A DNA stretch of 5,300 bases, taken from contig DPWB01000160.1 of the NCBI GenBank assembly GCA_003527885.1, positions 1 through 5,300 on the forward strand, written 5' to 3'. The number at the start of each line of letters is the position of its first letter. Position 1 is the stretch's first letter. Below, one piece after another: positions 1-5,300 of this stretch. Below the pieces are notes generated by a model. That model did no database searches and was not told the DNA's origin. It saw nothing but the letters and a program-made list of their open reading frames with translations. Position numbers and translations under genes: made by a program. This DNA comes from Candidatus Competibacteraceae bacterium. GTDB taxonomy: Bacteria > Pseudomonadota > Gammaproteobacteria > Competibacterales > Competibacteraceae.

Positions 1-24
1 GACGGCCTTGGACGGACGCTTACG

Positions 25-690
25 ATGCACACGCCTATCGCGCCCGGACCTAGCGGCTGGCCCCTGGTCGGCGTTTTACCTGCCGTGGCGCGTGATACGC
101 TCGGTTTTTTTACGGCCACGTCGGCGCGCTACGGCGGCATCGCCCGCTTTCGTGGAGGCCGGGAGCTGTGCCATCTTGTCACCCAGCCCGAGGCCATCGG
201 CCACATTTATCAGACGGACGCCGAACGGTATTGCAAGGGAAAGTTTTATCAGCTTTTGAGCGCGGCTCTGGGCGAGGGCCTTGTCACCCGCAACGGCGAG
301 GATTGGCGGCGGCAGCGCCGGCTAATGTCACCGGCTTTCCAAAAAAAGCGCGCGGACGCCTGGCTCGACATCATCGAGGGTCAAACCGACGTTTTGATGG
401 CGGCTTGGGAAACCAAAATCGCCGGCGGGCAACCGGTCGAGCTGGCGGGCGACATGCTAAATCTGATTCAAGCCACCACTGTCCGCATCTTGTTCGGGCG
501 CGAGGTCGATTACGCGGTCACATCCACGATGGCCGACACCGTGCAAGACATCAACACCCATCTGATGCGGCAAATACTCCAGCAACCGCTGCTCGGCGGT
601 CTGCTCAACCGCCTCCCCACCACACGGTATCGAGCCTCGTCGACCGCGCCGCGCGCCAATCCGCCACAGAAGACCCCGGCGCGGTCCTGA
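25..690 (+). CDS. Cytochrome P450, N-terminal fragment (frame broken near 625-640)
   Basis: N-terminal part of a cytochrome P450, a haem monooxygenase that inserts one oxygen atom from O2 into an organic substrate using electrons from partner redox proteins. The ATG at 25 is chosen because the proline-rich PGPSGWPLVG hinge of soluble bacterial P450s follows within 8 residues; the frame is open upstream to the window edge, so an earlier start is not excluded, and only a weak GGACGG lies upstream. No membrane anchor is seen. The helix-C motif WRRQRR, followed by LMSPAFQ, lies at residues 94-99; this region contacts the haem propionate in the family. P450 similarity continues to about residue 204 (LLNRLPTTRYR); the last ~17 residues are out of frame and look unrelated. 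The oxygen-binding, ExxR and cysteine motifs are in the second fragment, in another frame, so this piece alone could not bind haem. Substrate cannot be told from sequence. Confidence 0.85.
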   Translation: MHTPIAPGPSGWPLVGVLPAVARDTLGFFTATSARYGGIARFRGGRELCHLVTQPEAIGHIYQTDAERYCKGKFYQLLSAALGEGLVTRNGEDWRRQRRLMSPAFQKKRADAWLDIIEGQTDVLMAAWETKIAGGQPVELAGDMLNLIQATTVRILFGREVDYAVTSTMADTVQDINTHLMRQILQQPLLGGLLNRLPTTRYRASSTAPRANPPQKTPARS

Positions 691-1355
691 ACGTGTTGCG
701 GTCGGCGCGCGACCCGCAAACCGGCCGCGGGATGCGGTCCGACGAACTGCGGGACGAATTGATCAACCTGTTTCTGGCGGGTCACGAAACCACGGCCCAA
801 GCGCTCGCCTGGACTTTTTATTTTTTGGCCACGCACCCGGACTGCGCGGGACGCGCGCGCGCCGAGAGCGTCCAAAATCTATCCGGCGCCGCCGGGACCG
901 CCGAACAGTACGGACGATTGGTTTACCTCCGTCGAGCCATCGACGAGTCCCTGCGTTTGATGCCGCCGATTTTTATGGTGTCACGCACGCCGGTGGCCGA
1001 TGAACCCCTTGGCGGTTTCGTGATGCCCGAGGGTTCGCTGGTCGTCATCAGCCCCTACGTCATGCACCGCCATCCGATGTACTGGGACGCGCCCGACCGT
1101 TTCGACCCTGACCGGTTCGCGCCCGAACGGGCGATGGCCCGTCCCCGCTATGCGTATTTCCCGTTTGGCGGCGGACCGCGCCTGTGCTTGGGCGCACACC
1201 TCGCTCTATCAGAAATGGTGGTCGTCGTGGCGCGAGTTCTCCAAAAATTTCATTTGGCCCTGGCGCCCGACGGGCGGGTAGTTCCTGAAGCCGCCTTGAT
1301 TTTGCGGCCCAAGCATGGCATCCGCGTGCATGTGAGGCGGGTCCAAAGGCCGTGA
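627..1355 (+). CDS. Cytochrome P450, C-terminal fragment with haem-binding motif
   Basis: Catalytic half of the same P450, in the frame one base back from the first fragment. Motifs appear in the expected order: I-helix oxygen-activation motif AGHETT (778-795), K-helix ExxR as ESLR (about 945-956), the PDRFDPDRF stretch, and the haem loop FPFGGGPRLCLGAHLA, whose axial cysteine codon is at 1185-1187. The end, RPKHGIRVHVRR, is a normal P450 C terminus, so the TGA at 1353-1355 is probably the true stop. The start given is where homology resumes (SSLVDRAARQ), not a start codon; the nearest in-frame GTG is at 693. Joined, the two parts give about 440 residues, near the usual size, but the F/G-to-I-helix link seems some 5-10 residues short, hinting at loss of a small (3n+1)-base segment rather than one base. 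The 3' end overlaps the convergent kinase frame by 147 bp. Confidence 0.88.
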   Translation, partial: VSSLVDRAARQSATEDPGAVLNVLRSARDPQTGRGMRSDELRDELINLFLAGHETTAQALAWTFYFLATHPDCAGRARAESVQNLSGAAGTAEQYGRLVYLRRAIDESLRLMPPIFMVSRTPVADEPLGGFVMPEGSLVVISPYVMHRHPMYWDAPDRFDPDRFAPERAMARPRYAYFPFGGGPRLCLGAHLALSEMVVVVARVLQKFHLALAPDGRVVPEAALILRPKHGIRVHVRRVQRP

Positions 1356-1844
1356 CTCGATCACGGCCTGGCTCTCGAACGTGGCGAGTGACAAAGGGAT
1401 TTCAACCCGAAAGCGCGCGCCCGCGCCCGGCGCGCTATCCACGGCGATGGTGCCATCCAAAAGCTGGCAGAGATTTTTCGTGATCGCCAACCCTAACCCG
1501 GTTCCGCCAAAGCGGCGCGCATCGCCCATGTCCACTTGGCGAAACGGCTCGAACAGCAGGTCGAATTGATCTGCCGGTATGCCGATTCCCGAGTCCGACA
1601 CGTCGATCAACAGCTTCCCGTCGCGGGCGCGCACCCGCAGGCGCACCACGCCATCTTGGGTGAACTTACAAGCATTATCCAACAGGTTGCGGATGATCTG
1701 TCGCACCTTATCGCCGTCCGTTTCGATATCGCGCGCGCCTTCGCACGTCACTTCCAGGGCGTTGCGGTTTCGTTCGACGAACAGCTTGAGCGTGTCCACC
1801 ACCGTTCTCACGAGATCGGGAAGATCGACCCGCTCGCGCAGCAC
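1209..1844 (-). CDS. Sensor histidine kinase, C-terminal fragment (ATP-binding domain)
   Basis: ATP-binding (HATPase_c) part of the histidine kinase whose N-terminal part lies at 1905-3002. All boxes are intact: N box NLLDNACKFT (N57), G1 box DSGIGI (residues 84-89), F box LFEPF (97-101) and G2 box GGTGLGLA (113-120). The first codon is a GTG at 1844, but this is probably not a natural start: it is merely the first start-like codon after two in-frame stops brought in by a 60-bp insertion, and without the phospho-accepting histidine this piece could not signal alone. Both fragments are in the same frame; removing 60 bases restores ELAAHEAGRREVLRERVDL without a seam and gives a kinase of about 577 residues. 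The domain ends near residue 151 (FRVEIPL). The remaining ~60 residues have no recognisable domain and run antisense to the P450 3' end, so the true stop may have been lost. No receiver domain follows. Confidence 0.85.
   Translation of the reverse strand: MLRERVDLPDLVRTVVDTLKLFVERNRNALEVTCEGARDIETDGDKVRQIIRNLLDNACKFTQDGVVRLRVRARDGKLLIDVSDSGIGIPADQFDLLFEPFRQVDMGDARRFGGTGLGLAITKNLCQLLDGTIAVDSAPGAGARFRVEIPLSLATFESQAVIESRPLDPPHMHADAMLGPQNQGGFRNYPPVGRQGQMKFLENSRHDDHHF
1347..1369. terminator. Perfect 9-bp inverted repeat at the convergent gene ends
   Basis: AGGCCGTGA (1347-1355) and TCACGGCCT (1361-1369) are perfect complements around a 5-base loop CTCGA. The GC-rich hairpin includes the P450 stop codon and sits between two convergent genes, the usual place for a bidirectional terminator. 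Neither side has a T tract, so an intrinsic terminator of the classical type is not shown; it could slow polymerase, protect the 3' ends of the mRNAs, or simply be compact stop-codon packing. The symmetry also puts a TGA on the minus strand (1363-1361), but one base out of the kinase frame. Confidence 0.45.
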
Positions 1845-1850
1845 TTCGCG

Positions 1851-1878
1851 CCTGCCCGCTTCGTGCGCGGCCAGCTCC
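1851..1878. repeat. 28-bp direct repeat, copy 1
   Basis: Identical over 28 bases to 1911-1938, exactly 60 bp away, and different at the bases on both sides. On the minus strand it encodes ELAAHEAGR of the histidine kinase linker between the HisKA and ATPase domains. This copy joins smoothly to the downstream kinase half. Confidence 0.95.
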
Positions 1879-1910
1879 CTCGATCAGTAGCGATTCACCG
1901 GGGCCTACGT
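1879..1910. other. 32-bp unique insert between the repeats, carrying two stops in the kinase frame
   Basis: This 32-base segment does not recur in the window. Read in the kinase frame on the minus strand it supplies TAG (1907-1905) and TGA (1886-1884) and no kinase-like residues. Together with one repeat copy it forms a 60-base (20-codon) insertion that interrupts the gene without changing frame. It may be an assembly chimera, a strain variant, or a real small insertion; the sequence alone does not decide. Confidence 0.8.
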
Positions 1911-3002
1911 CCTGCCCGCTTCGTGCGCGGCCAGCTCCAGGACCTGGTTAATGCGCTGCAAAAGCTCTTTCGCGGACCCGAGCACGATGCCGAAATATTC
2001 GGCCAAGGTATCGGTGATGGCCGGATCGGCATCACCTTCCAAGTATTGCAATTGCTTGTCGCTTTCTTGCGTATAACCGATGATGGATTGGAGCGGCGTG
2101 CGCATCTCGTGCGTCATGGCCGCCAAAAAAGCCGATTTGTGGCGATCGGCGGTCAGGGCCAAGTCGCGCGCCGCGCTGAGATCTTGCGTTCGTATCCTCA
2201 CCTCGGACTCCAAGAGCGCTCGCTGCCGTTCCAAGGCGATCCGATTTCGCTCTAGCCGTTCCAAAAGCGAGTTGAAAACCAGCCCGATTTCGCGGGTTTC
2301 CGCCGGACCCGCCACGTTGACGCGCGCGTTGGTTTCGCCGTCCCGCATCCGTCGCATGACACCTGCGAGGTGGTCGAGCGGTCCGGTCAAACGGCGCAGA
2401 AAGGCGTGGAGCGCCGCGAAAATCGCCGCCGCCAGAGCCACGGCGAGCGCGCCGTTAATGACGAACAACCAACCCAGCAAGTGCGAGAGTGGCGTTTTAC
2501 GCCAGCCGATCAACACGTAGCCCAGCAACTGGTCATCGCCGCGGGCGGCGAGCGGCGAAAGATCGTTGGCGCCGGTTCGCACCGGCGCGACGAAGTACCA
2601 GCAATCACGGTCTTCATGAGCGAGCGTGGCGCGCGACAGCCGGTTCGCGGGCGGCGCGGGAGGCCAAGGGCCGGCTCCGGTCGAAGAAACCCACACCTCC
2701 GCGTCCGGCTTGAGCAAAGCCGCTTGGCGCACGCCTGGGAAGGCGGCGATGCGCGCCGCGCGCACGAACGCCGTCGCCTCGGATTCCAGAAAGACCAGCC
2801 GGCTGTCGTCCGCCAGCTGCTCGGTGACGTCGCCGAGAAGAGCCAGGGCTTTGTTTTCCAGCCGCCAAGCCACAAAACCGCTGGATGACAGAGAGGACGC
2901 CAGCGCGAGCGCCAGAAGACCCACGCTCGATAAAACGGTCAGTTGACGCCTGAAACTGCACGCCGAAAACCGACGCCAAACGGATGATCGGACCCTCACC
3001 AT
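1905..3002 (-). CDS. Membrane sensor histidine kinase, N-terminal fragment (sensor, HAMP, HisKA)
   Basis: Inner-membrane sensor kinase that would autophosphorylate a histidine and pass phosphate to a response regulator. In order: a short basic N terminus, membrane segment 1 (about residues 21-46), a periplasmic domain of ~125 residues with no family I can name, membrane segment 2 (about 174-201), a HAMP linker (about 201-253, with TGPLDHLAGVMRRM), a coiled-coil stretch (about 246-288), and the HisKA H box HKSAFLAAMTHEMRTPL with phospho-acceptor H298. The frame ends at a TAG inside a 60-bp insertion just after HisKA; the ATPase domain follows in the same frame at 1209-1844. The ATG at 3002 overlaps the TGA of the upstream binding-protein gene by 7 nt, a strong sign of coupled translation and shared function: the binding protein is the likely ligand sensor for this kinase. 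As written, the product lacks the ATPase domain and would be inactive. Confidence 0.9.
   Translation of the reverse strand: MVRVRSSVWRRFSACSFRRQLTVLSSVGLLALALASSLSSSGFVAWRLENKALALLGDVTEQLADDSRLVFLESEATAFVRAARIAAFPGVRQAALLKPDAEVWVSSTGAGPWPPAPPANRLSRATLAHEDRDCWYFVAPVRTGANDLSPLAARGDDQLLGYVLIGWRKTPLSHLLGWLFVINGALAVALAAAIFAALHAFLRRLTGPLDHLAGVMRRMRDGETNARVNVAGPAETREIGLVFNSLLERLERNRIALERQRALLESEVRIRTQDLSAARDLALTADRHKSAFLAAMTHEMRTPLQSIIGYTQESDKQLQYLEGDADPAITDTLAEYFGIVLGSAKELLQRINQVLELAAHEAGRT
1911..1938. repeat. 28-bp direct repeat, copy 2
   Basis: Second exact copy of the 28-base segment at 1851-1878. It is continuous with the upstream (N-terminal) half of the kinase, reading VLELAAHEAGR on the minus strand, in the same frame as copy 1. 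Confidence 0.95.
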
Positions 3003-3919
3003 ACGGGCAGCACCAAATCGAATTGCCGCTCGAGGGCCTGATCGATGGCGAGATCAAGGTGCGCGGCAATTTTGAGATTGATCGCGCGTTTGACCGCGCG
3101 CAAGACTTCAATGCTGGAGGGTGCCGAAGGCGCCCGCAACGCACGTTCGGCCAATTCCGCCAACCGTTGGCCCAAAAGCGTGTTGTCGGGAAACAGCCCG
3201 AACAAAACGCCCCGTTTGATGTGTTGGAGATTGTTGGAAAACACGAGCAGGCGACGCTGCCAACTTTTTTCGACGACCAACGGCAAAATCGTCTCCGAAT
3301 CAGTGATTCGGGCGTCCGCAACCAGCCAAATGGCGTCGGTCGCCGGATCGGCGGCTTGAAGGACAGACGTGAACTGCCGCGCGGACTCGCGCAAATCGCG
3401 CGCCCCTAGCGCTTCCAGCTTCAAACCCGACGACGACGCGGCCTGTTGGGCCAGATCGATCAGCCAGCGGTCGTAAGACGGGTCGAAGACCACCCAAACC
3501 CGCCGCTTGGTCGGCGCGAGCTGCTTGAGGGTGGCAAACAGCAAAGCTGGGTCGACCGCCAAACCTACGCCGGCGCGACCCGGCATCTGTTGCGGTGAAG
3601 CGTCCAGTGCACCGACCACATGCGGGACGCCCAAACCGAACGTTTCATAGATTTTGGTGGCAAGCCGTCCCAGCGTGATGGTGACGGCCGGCTTTTCGCG
3701 ATCGAGCCATTGCCGCAATCCGGCCGCGTCCGGTGGCTCGGATAGCGCGTAAGACCGTACCGTTTCCCCGGTCGCGCCCCGCTGGATGCCGTCCAGAATT
3801 TCCGCGAATATTTGCCGGTAAGGCGCTTCGGTTTCCGGATAAAGGACCGCGACCACCCGTGGCGCGCCGTCTTTTGCCACCGCGCCCGACCAGCCTCCCA
3901 CCAGGAGAAAAGCCAACAA
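2996..3919 (-). CDS. Periplasmic ABC-type substrate-binding protein (ABC_sub_bind-like)
   Basis: Probable periplasmic ligand-binding protein of the ABC_sub_bind (TrpX-like) fold. Family-like features are a first lobe opening with RVVAVLYPETEAPYRQIF, the TLGRLATKIY segment, GVGLAVDP before the hinge, RVWVVFDPSYDRW opening the second lobe, DAIWLVADARI, and a C-terminal INLKIAAHLDL. A hydrophobic signal core ends in SGAVA before KDG, a good signal peptidase I site; no lipobox cysteine is seen. The listed start is a TTG inside the signal core and is surely too short: the frame stays open upstream through HRRLSAV but has no ATG. An ATG at 3956, below a good ribosome-binding site, is one base out of frame, and removing one base of the CCC at 3941-3943 would join it to give MYPLRHRRLSAVLLAFLLV, a textbook signal peptide. 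The gene overlaps the kinase by 7 nt and no permease or ATPase gene is present, so a sensing role is more likely than uptake. The ligand is unknown. Confidence 0.82.
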   Translation of the reverse strand: MLAFLLVGGWSGAVAKDGAPRVVAVLYPETEAPYRQIFAEILDGIQRGATGETVRSYALSEPPDAAGLRQWLDREKPAVTITLGRLATKIYETFGLGVPHVVGALDASPQQMPGRAGVGLAVDPALLFATLKQLAPTKRRVWVVFDPSYDRWLIDLAQQAASSSGLKLEALGARDLRESARQFTSVLQAADPATDAIWLVADARITDSETILPLVVEKSWQRRLLVFSNNLQHIKRGVLFGLFPDNTLLGQRLAELAERALRAPSAPSSIEVLRAVKRAINLKIAAHLDLAIDQALERQFDLVLPVW

Positions 3920-3972
3920 GACCGCCGACAGACGACGGTGCCCGCAGAGGATACATGAGATGGTCGCGACTC

Positions 3973-3979
3973 CCTCCTT
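3973..3979 (-). promoter_or_regulatory. Ribosome-binding site of the binding-protein gene
   Basis: AAGGAGG on the minus strand, a near-perfect Shine-Dalgarno. It stands 16 nt before the ATG at 3956 (long spacing) and 11 nt before an ATC at 3961 that is in the frame of the binding protein. It shows that translation begins well upstream of the TTG at 3919, and so supports a sequence error or frameshift in the signal-peptide region. Confidence 0.6.
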
Positions 3980-4037
3980 CCGACCTTGACGGCGAAAATA
4001 CGATTGTTCTTGTTTTAAAAGAATTCATGCCACCCCG

Positions 4038-4043
4038 ATTATA
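4038..4043 (-). promoter_or_regulatory. Candidate -10 element for the sensing operon
   Basis: A perfect TATAAT on the minus strand, preceded by CG, about 80 nt upstream of the binding-protein start, within the AT-richer 138-bp gap between the operon and the ParB-like gene. No convincing -35 box is seen at 16-18 bp, so it may depend on an activator or be chance. The rest of the gap (3962-4099) holds only the ribosome-binding site and short imperfect inverted repeats after the TAA at 4100; no clear terminator is visible there. Confidence 0.3.
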
Positions 4044-4099
4044 CGAATATCTCTCTGGCGGGATGTGAGAAGGAAACTCTCCTGGCATTCCAGACCGCC

Positions 4100-5155
4100 T
4101 TACAAGGTTGGATCGTCTTGGATGTTTTTCTTCGCCTTCATCTCGGCGATCAACGGTTCCAGTTGAACGGCGTGAATGCTGGTTTTTAGCCAGTATTGGT
4201 TGCGATGGTTTTCGGGGCCGGCCAACCAGGTCAACAAGCCGCGCAGCGTGCGCGCGCACAATTCCGCTTGCAACGCCGTTTTGGCGGCTTTGCGCTCCAG
4301 CGTCATCTGTTGGATCACGAGCAACACGGCATCGACCGGGTCGGAGCGACCCTCTTTTCGGTTGCCTTCCCCGTTTTGCACTTTCCTGAAAAAATCCAGC
4401 ACGCGATCATCCGGGTACAGCGCAAGACCGATCAAGGCGGCCGCGACGACCCCGGAATAAAACGGCCTGGGTTGCGGGTCGAGCCCGTCCAGGAGTTCCA
4501 GTTCGCGCTTGAACACCGCTACGGCCCGATACAGATTCACTTCGGGTTGGGCGCGACTCTGCTGCCCGCGGATGCCGCCTCGCAAAGCAATGTTGAGGGC
4601 GTCGTTCAAAAAACCGTGGCGCAGCCGTTTGGACCGGGGCTGAAAGCCGCATTCACGGAAGCCGCCATAGACTTGATCGTAACGCGTTTTGGCGGCCGGG
4701 GGCGCGTCGAAAACCTCGTATAGCGCGTCCAATTCCTCTCGGGACGCCACCGGATAAAGCGTGACGCGCAACATCTGCGGTCGCGGTAATTGGCCCCGCT
4801 CCCACAGGTGGCCGCGCGTGTGCCCGTCTATCTTGTAGAGCGCTTCTCCAAGACGCGCGGCCACCACATGGGCCAGTTGGCGCGCCACTACCCCCGTCGC
4901 GTTTTTCGCCTGTTTGAGATGGGTGGCCCGCGCGTGACGCGCGGTGTTGCGCTGATGGGGATGAGGGGGCAAGGCGATCCAGGCGTCCACGGTCATCTCG
5001 GCGGTAATGACGTCTCCGACATCCGCGAGGATTCGAAAGTCGGGTTCAAGGACGCCCGTCGAGGCTGGAAATGGCACGGCGGCTAAAAATTCCTTTAATT
5101 CTATCGCGGCATGTTTGGACAACTTCAAAATCTCCTTATCGACCCACTGCTCCAT
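4100..5155 (-). CDS. ParB/sulfiredoxin-like domain protein of unknown function
   Basis: A 351-residue soluble protein, complete in this window. The N-terminal half resembles ParB-type nuclease/CTPase-like domains: a W-I-x-L-P-PHPHQR segment (about residues 59-69), then YKIDGHTRGHLWERG (about 107-121), where the DGHTR core matches the ParB box II pattern, followed by LYPVASREELDALYEVFD, which fits the usual post-motif strand and helix. The second half (about 160-351) is mostly helical, with no domain I recognise and no helix-turn-helix I can defend. Genes of this make-up are known to me mainly from phages and mobile elements, but nothing else here shows such an element. The ATG at 5155 begins the only long frame; no Shine-Dalgarno precedes it, and the 50 bp upstream are AT-rich, with a possible TATGAT at 5180-5185, before the adapter starts. 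It is separated from the sensing operon by 138 bp and may be transcribed independently. Family call moderate, function unknown. Confidence 0.6.
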   Translation of the reverse strand: MEQWVDKEILKLSKHAAIELKEFLAAVPFPASTGVLEPDFRILADVGDVITAEMTVDAWIALPPHPHQRNTARHARATHLKQAKNATGVVARQLAHVVAARLGEALYKIDGHTRGHLWERGQLPRPQMLRVTLYPVASREELDALYEVFDAPPAAKTRYDQVYGGFRECGFQPRSKRLRHGFLNDALNIALRGGIRGQQSRAQPEVNLYRAVAVFKRELELLDGLDPQPRPFYSGVVAAALIGLALYPDDRVLDFFRKVQNGEGNRKEGRSDPVDAVLLVIQQMTLERKAAKTALQAELCARTLRGLLTWLAGPENHRNQYWLKTSIHAVQLEPLIAEMKAKKNIQDDPTL

Positions 5156-5205
5156 TGTAATCGATCAACGTGAATAATAATCATAAAACTTGAATTGGTC
5201 TATTT

Positions 5206-5300
5206 CTGTCTCTTATACACATCTCCGAGCCCACGAGACCGTACTAGATCTCGTATGCCGTCTTCTGCTTGAAAAAAAAAAAAAGCTCCATAAAACCACT
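5206..5300 (+). other. Illumina Nextera adapter read-through (not genomic)
   Basis: 5206-5224 is the 19-bp Tn5 mosaic end CTGTCTCTTATACACATCT. 5225-5239 is the Nextera read-2 adapter CCGAGCCCACGAGAC. 5240-5247 is CGTACTAG, which matches the i7 index known as N702. 5248-5271 is the reverse complement of the P7 flow-cell oligo (ATCTCGTATGCC...CTGCTTG). 5272-5284 is a run of 13 A, as seen when a read passes the end of its fragment, and 5285-5300 is then probably noise. An untrimmed read was built into the contig end. Native DNA ends at about 5205. Confidence 0.98.

Noticed and set aside
1..53. Possible C-terminal tail of an upstream plus-strand gene ending at TAG 51-53
   Set aside because: Only about 16 codons are visible and they cannot be identified; an open frame this short is expected by chance.
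1851..1938. Minimal CRISPR array (28-bp repeats with a 32-bp spacer, the spacing of type I-F arrays)
   Set aside because: Only two repeats, the repeat is ordinary kinase coding sequence in frame, it has no CRISPR-type palindrome, and no cas gene or leader is present.
1536..2255. 239-codon plus-strand open frame opposite the kinase
   Set aside because: It is antisense to conserved kinase domains, includes the repeated insertion, and has no recognisable motifs; GC-rich DNA often gives such shadow frames.
2614..3321. 235-codon minus-strand open frame across the binding-protein and kinase junction
   Set aside because: It is an alternate frame of two well-supported genes with Arg/Ser/Pro-rich, unrecognisable content.
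4048..4099. Short inverted repeats after the ParB-like stop (GGCGG...CCGCC with two small internal hairpins) as terminator or structured RNA
   Set aside because: Stems are only 4-5 bp, alternative pairings compete, and no T tract follows.
5180..5185. TATGAT as a promoter -10 for the ParB-like gene
   Set aside because: A -35 box would fall at or beyond the adapter junction and cannot be examined; the AT-rich context makes chance matches likely.
5206..5224. Tn5/IS50 mosaic end as a sign of a natural transposon
   Set aside because: It is followed directly by the Nextera adapter, an index and P7 sequence, so it comes from library preparation.

Overview
This is a GC-rich bacterial window (about 60% G+C by eye) that looks proteobacterial: the gene types, the strong GGAGG ribosome-binding site and the periplasmic sensing genes all fit, but no gene here fixes the genus. 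The last ~95 bases are not genomic. From 5206 the sequence is a Nextera/Illumina adapter (Tn5 mosaic end, i7 index, P7 tail, poly-A, then unreadable sequence), so this is a contig end and native DNA stops at about 5205.

Layout. Positions 25-1355 (+) hold a cytochrome P450 split into two frames near 625-640. Positions 1209-3002 (-) hold a membrane-bound hybrid-free sensor histidine kinase split in two by a 60-bp in-frame insertion (a 28-bp direct repeat around a 32-bp unique spacer, carrying two stops). Positions 2996 to about 3956 (-) hold a periplasmic substrate-binding protein of the ABC_sub_bind type; its stop overlaps the kinase start by 7 nt, so the two form one translationally coupled unit. 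A 138-bp AT-richer gap (3962-4099) carries the probable promoter and ribosome-binding site of that operon. Positions 4100-5155 (-) hold a 351-aa protein with a ParB/sulfiredoxin-like motif and unknown job. The P450 and the kinase operon converge on a 9-bp perfect inverted repeat at 1347-1369.

How the genes work together. The binding protein and kinase most likely form a periplasmic ligand-sensing pair: the protein binds a small ligand and reports to the kinase, with no transporter permease or ATPase in view. No response regulator is in the window. The P450 and the ParB-like gene have no evident functional tie to this pair.

The main caution is integrity. Three of the four genes show a reading-frame lesion (P450 frameshift, kinase insertion, probable 1-base indel in the binding-protein signal peptide) and the contig ends in adapter. 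Sequencing or assembly error is at least as likely as real gene decay. I did not find a convincing new biological system; the ligand-sensing pair and the ParB-like orphan are the most interesting biology.
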